Below are positions 58,701-64,000 of a stretch of 64,000 nucleotides of DNA, piece by piece. The translations under genes and the position numbers were made by a program. The notes below the pieces were generated by a model. It saw only the letters and a list, made by a program, of their open reading frames with translations. It did not search any database and was not told the origin of the DNA. Each line of letters starts with the position of its first letter. Position 1 is the stretch's first letter. The DNA is from Arcuatula senhousia (Eukaryota > Mollusca > Bivalvia > Mytilida > Mytilidae), in assembly GCA_963971305.1 (NCBI GenBank), contig OZ020306.1, positions 74,001,022-74,065,021 of the forward strand, in the 5' to 3' direction.

Positions 58701-61238
58701 ATCGCCTTAAGAAATTTATATAATAATGTCTCATATTTTGCACACAGTCATCATGATCATCTGACTAATTATGTGCTTCCTTATCACGTGTTGAAAAGTT
58801 GTCTCAGATGACCCCACAATCACCATAATCATCTGTTTAATTGTGCTATCTCCTTTATCTACTGATAAAAAAGGGTTCTCTAAATAGCTTTATATATGTG
58901 TTTCTAATGTTGCCAACGTTTTGTATCACTGTTGTGTTTTTCTCCGTCCTTGCATTGTTGTATGAAATTTTAAACGTGACAAAGTTTATGTCCAGTCTAT
59001 TTCTCGACGGTTTAGTTAGAACTTTCTTGTTTTTAATAGACCTGAGCATTGTATCAATAATACATAATTCAAAATATTGCAACAATTCCCGCAATTGAAT
59101 AAAAACAAAATTTTGTGTTTGCTAAATTTCTGAATTAGTCCCGGAGCTTAGAATGTTCTAACATATTTCTGGCAAGAGAATACAAGTTCTATATCTTACA
59201 TCAAAATCCATCGATTTAATTATTAAAGAGTAGAATTCAGGAATAATTAGGGACTTAAAACTATCAACTTCTACCCACAATTTAAATGCACAACAAGAAG
59301 TATCACGAATAAATTTAGTAATTATTTGCCAATATATCGTAATACTTGACACATTTTGCATAATAAATTATAAACAATCTATCTCTTAACTTTTATTCTT
59401 ACATTACTTTCTCTGAAAATAAAATACAACTGCTTCTTTTCACTTAAACAAACTTTACCCATTTTAGTATTTGCATTTTGAAATTTGGAGTCGATAACTG
59501 CTGCAGGTATCCCGAGAGGTCCCCCAAGATAATCACGAACCTGGTCGTCAGTCTTGTCTGACATGAGTTTACATTTAAATTTCTAGCATCTTTTGTAATT
59601 AAAATTTCCGATTGTTAAATTCAAAATTGCTTAAAACACCAGGTTTCTTTCCTTGTACTGCACATGGTCGATATTCTAGGTGCTGGATTTGGTTCCCTTT
59701 TCGAGCGTTTTGGCTTTGAGTACTTTTCATTCAACACGTTTGGTTTTTGACCTTTCAATTAGATTTAAATGATGCTGATGAGAGGAGTTTCCTTGAGATA
59801 TTGATATATAGCAGCACCAAATTATCCGTTTTTATACCCGATGGTATTTGTATTTTAAACTTTCGCTGATATTGTAGGATACACTTATTCCACATCTCAC
59901 TATCGTCCATTCTAAAGCCTTAAGTTAATAATAAATTTTCTGTTTTCCTGTGTTACGATATCTTCTTTCGCATTTCAGGTTGAAAAAATCATTCGAGCCC
60001 ACAATGATGCTAAATCTGAAGACGAAGCTAGAAAGTTTGTAAAACTTTACATTCCAGGAAAAGGTTACTATTCACATACAATGATAAAATAATAATTATC
60101 CGTAATCAACTTTGAACAATGTTCTAAAACAAATAAAGGTAATAATAAAACTACCGAACTTGAATGATCAATCTCATAGTCCAGAGAAAATGACAAAAAC
60201 GAATCAGTCATACCGGAGAATTGGTGGATCGCAATGGTCCTGACTTATTCTTCAGATTAAAAATACACAAATCAAAATATAAATACAACAAAAAACAAAA
60301 ACAACAAGAAAACAAAAGTCATATTCAAATAGATCTTGGCCTTCATTAACTTACAATAAGAAAAAAAATCAAAAAGAATACTTAGGGTAGAAATAGTAAA
60401 CATGTATACCACAATCAAAAACTTTGAAAGATGCCTACACATATCAAATAACGTTAGAATATTACCTTGTTACATCATGTACATTGTGAATCGATTTATT
60501 ATATATATTTTTTTCATCTTTTGTGCGATTGTTATATGAAACGTCGATGCAGACAGAATGACTACTAAGTGCTTCGTTTTATGCTAATTTGTATCGTTAT
60601 TGTGATTTTTGTTGTTTGAATTTCTACGATTAAAATATATTGGATATTCGTTTTGTATAAAATTTTATTGACAAGTAGTTTATGAATAATTGGTTTTAGA
60701 ACTTATTTATTGAATACCTGTCTGCTACTTTAAATGTGCTTTGCATCAAATGAGTTATACAACACAAATTGCATATGATTTTGGGCAAAACTCAAAGTAC
60801 CTTTACTTGCATGTACATGTACACATATGTTATGTTAACTGACAACAACGACTTCGAACACTTTATTGTGCTTTCCCGTAATCATATTTATGTGTTAACA
60901 CGTATCTAGTCATGTTCTATTGTTATGTACTGACATGTGTCAATCATGTTTCAGGTATTTTATCAAATGATTATATGGAAAGAATGGCATATATTATCGT
61001 CAACGATTGGGAAGTAATAGCGTCAAAGCTCGGTTTTACATCAAATGAAATTCACAATTTTAAAGTTCTCCACGGAGGTAAAATCAAACAGTGTCTACAG
61101 ATGCTGGATAACTGGAGATGCTCTTCATATGCAATAGAGAAAGGAAACGACATTATGAAATGTTTCCAAGAAGCAGCAAAAGGTTTAAAATGTTACTCCT
61201 TACTGAACGACTTCATTCGTGAACTACAAGAGTTGTAA
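46797..61238 (+). CDS. Gene B: coiled coil-ZU5-ZU5-CARD-UPA-Death protein
   Basis: Fifteen exons: 46797-47067, 47573-47657, 48376-48936, 49378-49585, 50156-50296, 50547-50738, 51150-51288, 52259-52410, 54711-54894, 55920-56061, 56410-56893, 57343-57391, 58082-58290, 59979-60063, 60955-61238. All phases agree and the sum is 3186 bases (1061 residues). Residues 1-90 are helical. Residues 130-300 form a REEEE/RRREEE coiled coil. Residues 306-395 and 423-535 are ZU5-like. Residues 543-630 are CARD-like. Residues 722-835 are UPA. Residues 972-1055 are a Death domain. ZU5-ZU5-UPA-Death is the order known from PIDD and ankyrins. A CARD in the middle would add a caspase or adaptor contact (inference). 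All introns are GT-AG except intron 13, which looks GC-AG. Residues 870-967 are unassigned, possibly another helical module. Confidence 0.85.
48376..48936 (+). other. Gene B exon 3: charged coiled coil
   Basis: Encodes a conserved LALEKLAEQQRKL helix, then more than 100 residues of nearly pure E/R/K in seven-residue registers (REEEERR...), ending NWRNWPMF. The matching exon of gene A (41794-42396) keeps both ends but is 42 bp longer and K/E-rich in place of R/E-rich, as expected from repeat-length change within a coiled coil. Likely an oligomerisation rod. Confidence 0.85.
49378..51288 (+). other. Gene B exons 4-7: two ZU5-like modules
   Basis: Module one has SSLVTIKPAPGNKIRFE followed by PIRVFVPITGHSS. 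This resembles the ZU5 C-terminal signature (SPVVxxxPxGxxFxxPVxVxLP). Module two has IQFNIPDDTFSEESTISAK, like the ZU5 'VTIPxGAL...I' strand pair, then VGPFLDVSTSNPTNKNVNVT. All four exons have close counterparts in gene A. Assignment by motif reading; divergence from textbook ZU5 is considerable. Confidence 0.65.
50712..50830 (+). repeat. Triplicated exon 6 end with splice donor, 42-bp unit
   Basis: Units start at 50712, 50754 and 50796 (AGCGAAGAATCAACT, then TATCGGCTAAGGTATG), exactly 42 bp apart. The first contains the real exon 6 donor. The other two lie in the intron, and each repeats the donor and carries TTTTAG before it. Confidence 0.95.
52259..54894 (+). other. Gene B exons 8-9: CARD-like domain
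   Basis: Reads VIEGLTGWLVNNM...FLEEHFGSDFVDEYSVN, then STTGDKIRFVLKKM...DFNKFLKNEF...HPKIADKIL. The spacing and hydrophobic pattern match the six-helix CARD, including the 'T/S-x-x-DK-x-x-x-LL' helix 4 signature. It lies between the second ZU5 and UPA, an unusual place. The exon pair is absent from gene A. Confidence 0.65.
54170..54372 (+). repeat. Dispersed repeat R6
   Basis: A block with CCGGTATGACTGATTCGTTT and GGACTATGAAATTGATTATT recurs in reverse at about 60137-60260. Around it (53860-54600) are many degenerate CAAACCAAAC motifs. Lies in intron 8 of gene B. Confidence 0.65.
55131..55525 (+). repeat. Probable retroposon 3' end in intron 9
   Basis: A 95-codon frame with no recognised domain is followed by GCTCAATAAACTTATGACTT and a short ACTTATG tandem tail, which looks like a LINE/SINE 3' end. 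Confidence 0.4.
56410..56893 (+). other. Gene B exon 11: UPA domain
   Basis: The segment VSIICRQKHTNPFEVSIECV, RMRYLESLGF and VVDGDVILLQFEANL, then FKIKFFNN and RGYLKYSIPQ, follows the strand order of UPA domains in UNC5, PIDD and ankyrin. Known UPA domains fold onto ZU5 and can mask the Death domain; the same is inferred here. Confidence 0.7.
57690..58040 (-). repeat. R1 repeat in intron 12 of gene B
   Basis: Reverse near full-length copy containing GTGAACTCGGGTGCTCCGGA. Confidence 0.8.
59480..59875 (+). repeat. Dispersed repeat R5, longest copy
   Basis: Contains CCTGGTCGTCAGTCTTGTCT, then TTTCCTTGTACTGCACATGG and GGTGCTGGATTTGG. Shorter copies are in gene A intron 5 and in the A-B intergenic region. 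Lies in intron 13. Confidence 0.7.
60955..61238 (+). other. Gene B exon 15: Death domain
   Basis: The last 94 residues read MERMAYIIVNDWEVIASKLGF, then IKQCLQMLDNW and a final helix ending RELQEL. DW-x-x-(L/I)A-x-x-LG followed by a C-x-x-(M/L)L-x-x-W helix is the core Death-domain pattern. Ends at TAA 61236-61238. Confidence 0.8.
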
Positions 61239-63428
61239 GAGGCTACCAGTGTTCCATATTAATCTGAAGGTTTTCTGTGTGAAAAGTTTTTGTTAGTTTG
61301 ATATATGTATCGATGCGGCTGATTTCTATACCAATATATTCCAAGAAACAAATATAGAATCAAGATTTCAATTAGTGAATTAAAATCAAAATATTCGACA
61401 AAATCCACATACAATATTTAGCGGTAAGAAACAAAAGAAACAAATATCGAACACACAAAGACGATCTTGGAACAGTCACCCCAAAATGAATTCAACAACT
61501 AAATAAAAAAAATAAACCGTGATCCGGAGCAGCTATGCCTGTAAGGATAAATCAAAATAAAATATCTACAATAAACACATATGGCAGAAGTTAATTTCGT
61601 AATCGTTGTGGTTCATACAATTTGTGGTAAAAAGAAAAAAAAAGGATCAATACAAGCTTGTGTTATAAAGTTGCGTATCAGACGTGATGTTTTATGAAAT
61701 TTGGACAAGTAGAAAAAAACAAAACAAGAGAGCATGTTAATGATCGTACGGCCAATTCAAGTATAAATGATCTGTTGAAGAAAATATACTTCAATGGAGT
61801 TCTAATCTTCAAAGCATTTAAAAATCATTATAATATTTTACGCATCCATTTCATCTAAACTTAACCAACATTGCAAAAAAAAAATAACGCTTTTGTAAAC
61901 ACAAAGTTTCAATTTTCCTTATTAACACTCACTTGAGTTTATCAACCAAAGAGTTCAGGAACCACAGGTTCTAGACTACCTATAAAAAAGAGAATAATTA
62001 CTAATAACTATATTTCTTTGAACGAAAACATGCAGATTCTGCAGTGCAGTAGTTTTATTGAACATATTAGATGTACGAATGCGGTATATCAAGACATTAT
62101 ACAGCATTACAGGTAACCCCGAAAACTACTGAACTGGGATTATATGTCTCATTTATCTAAGAAAAAGAAAAACCAAAACATAGAAATTTCGGCGACATTT
62201 AATATTGTAATGGGTATGGCTTTTCAATTTAAATTGTGGGTTTAACAAGGTGAAACTTATCTTAACCATTTTGATTCTTTGGCACGGTAACACAAAACAA
62301 CACTGTTGTGAGATATAATAGGAAAACCGATGCGACAAGGATAAAAACCAGATAAAGAGTAACGGTACATTGCTATTCAATTAAAGACAAAATGTCTCAC
62401 CAACAAGCTCTTTATCGATTAAAATTCAATCTTCAAGAATAAAACAGATTGTTCCTTACCCTAGCTCCCAAGTTTGCACTCATTTTAATAGATTTCATCA
62501 GATATTAGTTCTTTTAAATAATACTATTTCAACAATCGACTCGAAAAAAATATTGGAATGCTTATACATAATATTACAACAGATTTAGAATATTTTGACT
62601 CAATGCGTATGCGAAGCTTTATTTGTTGAATTGCGTTGAAATTGTTCCCATATGTTCTACCGGTATGTATTGTCAATACTTTTTCTATTAAATTAACAAC
62701 TTAGTACCATCATAAAGCAAACGCTAATGTACATGTTCATTATACCATTTATTTTTGATAAGATAATGTGCACGTTAAGCCGACAATCCATTTATGAAGT
62801 GGTATCCAGTATTTAAACTAATGATACAGAATCATTTAAATGCGAAAAAAGACTCATTGAATTTTACTTACTACAAATTCCACACGTCTTACGGCAATAC
62901 GTATTTCTATAAAGACTCTTTGAACATTGGTTTGCTATACAGCTGCCTATCATATCAGCACATGGGGGTGGTGTTGTTACTACTGAAATAATATTTAAAC
63001 AAATTAAAATCTAGTGAAAAAAAAACTTAAAGATAAATGATAAGTATTAAACATAAATTATTATCCTCATCACGATAAAATTTTATAAAAAAAAAATTAA
63101 TTTTCATTCAAGAAATGCTTACGAAAATGTTTTATTTGTTTTTGAAATTATCTATTATATTACTGCTTACTGCCTTGCTGCTTGCAATTAAGCTATATTT
63201 GTGTATCTAACGTATGTACTTTTATCCTTGTTGTCTTTTTTGTCTACTCATTTCAGATCTTTTCGGACTCCGAAAATAGATAGCTCCATTTCTAATATTT
63301 GCTTTTTAATTTCTAAGCAGCACATCGCAATTTTTTTCAGTTTTAGCTATTTGAACTTGTTATCAAAAAGCACAAAGAATTAACAACTTGCAATTCGTTT
63401 TTGCTTCTAAACAAGTATATACAAAATA
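61239..63428. other. 3' flank of gene B, AT-rich
   Basis: AAATAAA-like signals near 61500 may serve gene B. No exon or repeat was recognised beyond this. Confidence 0.4.
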
Positions 63429-63574
63429 TTAACCACACAATCCACACAGAATCGGGCAGTATGTTTTCAGCGTATCATCTGAACAAACATGCGTGTCCTC
63501 ACAATGTACAAGTTTGGAGTTTACACAATTACCATGGAAACTATGATTTGTTGTTGGTGGTGCGATAGTTGTGG
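63429..63574 (-). CDS. ShKT-domain exon, probably terminal
   Basis: Opens after an acceptor (TTACTTGTAG) in phase 1. It encodes a Thr/Pro linker (TTIAPPTTN) followed by a complete six-cysteine ShKT motif (C..., HCEDTHVC, YCPILCGLC) and meets TAA at 63429-63431 one codon later. Alternatively a GT right after the last Cys codon (63432-63433) would make it a phase 1-1 internal exon. ShKT domains occur in many secreted metalloproteases, peroxidases and tyrosinase-like proteins as well as in toxins, so the host protein cannot be named. Upstream exons lie outside the window or were not found. Confidence 0.6.
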
Positions 63575-64000
63575 CTACAAGTAAAATTTACTTAAGAATA
63601 ATAAAAATAAGTACTGGCGCGTAGAGTGGGACGGTTAGTTCAGACGACCCATTACATCTGTTAAAGGTTATGTTTCCAGTAAAAACATAAAATTTCAATT
63701 TCTCTGGCGTTTTCTCTTGAATTAATTTGATGTGTGCGTTCTGTAACTCTATCAATGATCTTTGAATTAATATATTCTACAATCTTTAGTTTTTCTATAT
63801 GAAGTAATAAACTGGATTATCATCTCTCTTGTTGGAGTGTCTGTTTGTCAAAGTTTTTGTTTTATCGGTCTTACTGGATGAATCACACAATATAACTTGT
63901 TCGTTGAAAATATATTACAGAGTTGTTATAACAAAACGGAGCAAAAATTTCAACGGAATTGTGCGTAAGTATTAACGTAAAACTTGAATACTGTGTTTGA

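Noticed and set aside
57391..59979. Direct splice from exon 12 to exon 14 of gene B
   Set aside because: Phase 1 to phase 0 mismatch gives an immediate TGA; exon 13 resolves it.

Overview
The window looks like AT-rich nuclear DNA of a bivalve mollusc, most likely a mussel (inference). The reasons are multi-exon genes with GT-AG introns, an immune-type gene set (C-type lectin, ZU5/UPA/CARD/Death proteins, a ShKT exon), tRNA-derived SINEs, and many copies of a few dispersed repeat families. No bacterial, organellar or CRISPR features were seen.

Layout. 1-13.0 kb is repeat-dominated: a long composite repeat (853-2594), an inverted-repeat element (about 4350-6735) carrying a SINE, a GT microsatellite (7593-7680), and a satellite array (9210-13034) split by a precisely inserted repeat (9461-10672). 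13.4-15.8 kb (+) holds the last three exons of a C-type lectin-like single-pass membrane receptor. 16-17.8 kb is repeats. About 17.8-28.25 kb (-) is a Ty3/Gypsy-type element: a Gag zinc knuckle, a single in-frame TAG, Pol (protease, RT, RNase H, integrase, chromodomain), an F-type envelope-like ORF, and an SGNH/GDSL-hydrolase-like ORF. Its 5' end (5' LTR and most of gag) is missing.

28.25-61.2 kb holds a head-to-head pair of paralogous genes. Gene B (+, 46797-61238) can be assembled into 15 phase-compatible coding exons (1061 codons plus stop). It encodes an N-terminal helical region, a charged coiled coil, two ZU5-like modules, a CARD-like module, a UPA domain and a C-terminal Death domain. 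Gene A (-, 44877 to 28254) has the same first seven exons in the same phases. It stops where the retroelement begins, directly after the exon 7 donor, so the CARD, UPA and Death half is absent from the window. Gene A's introns are swollen by transposons: intron 4 is 9.3 kb against 0.57 kb in gene B, and includes a 3.5 kb inverted-repeat element and two MITE-like elements.

61.2-64 kb holds a ShKT-domain exon (-) at 63.4-63.6 kb and otherwise unassigned AT-rich sequence.

The pairing of ZU5-ZU5-UPA-Death with a CARD suggests a PIDD/ankyrin-like scaffold for death-fold signalling (inference). Gene A would be either a decaying copy or a short product lacking the signalling half.
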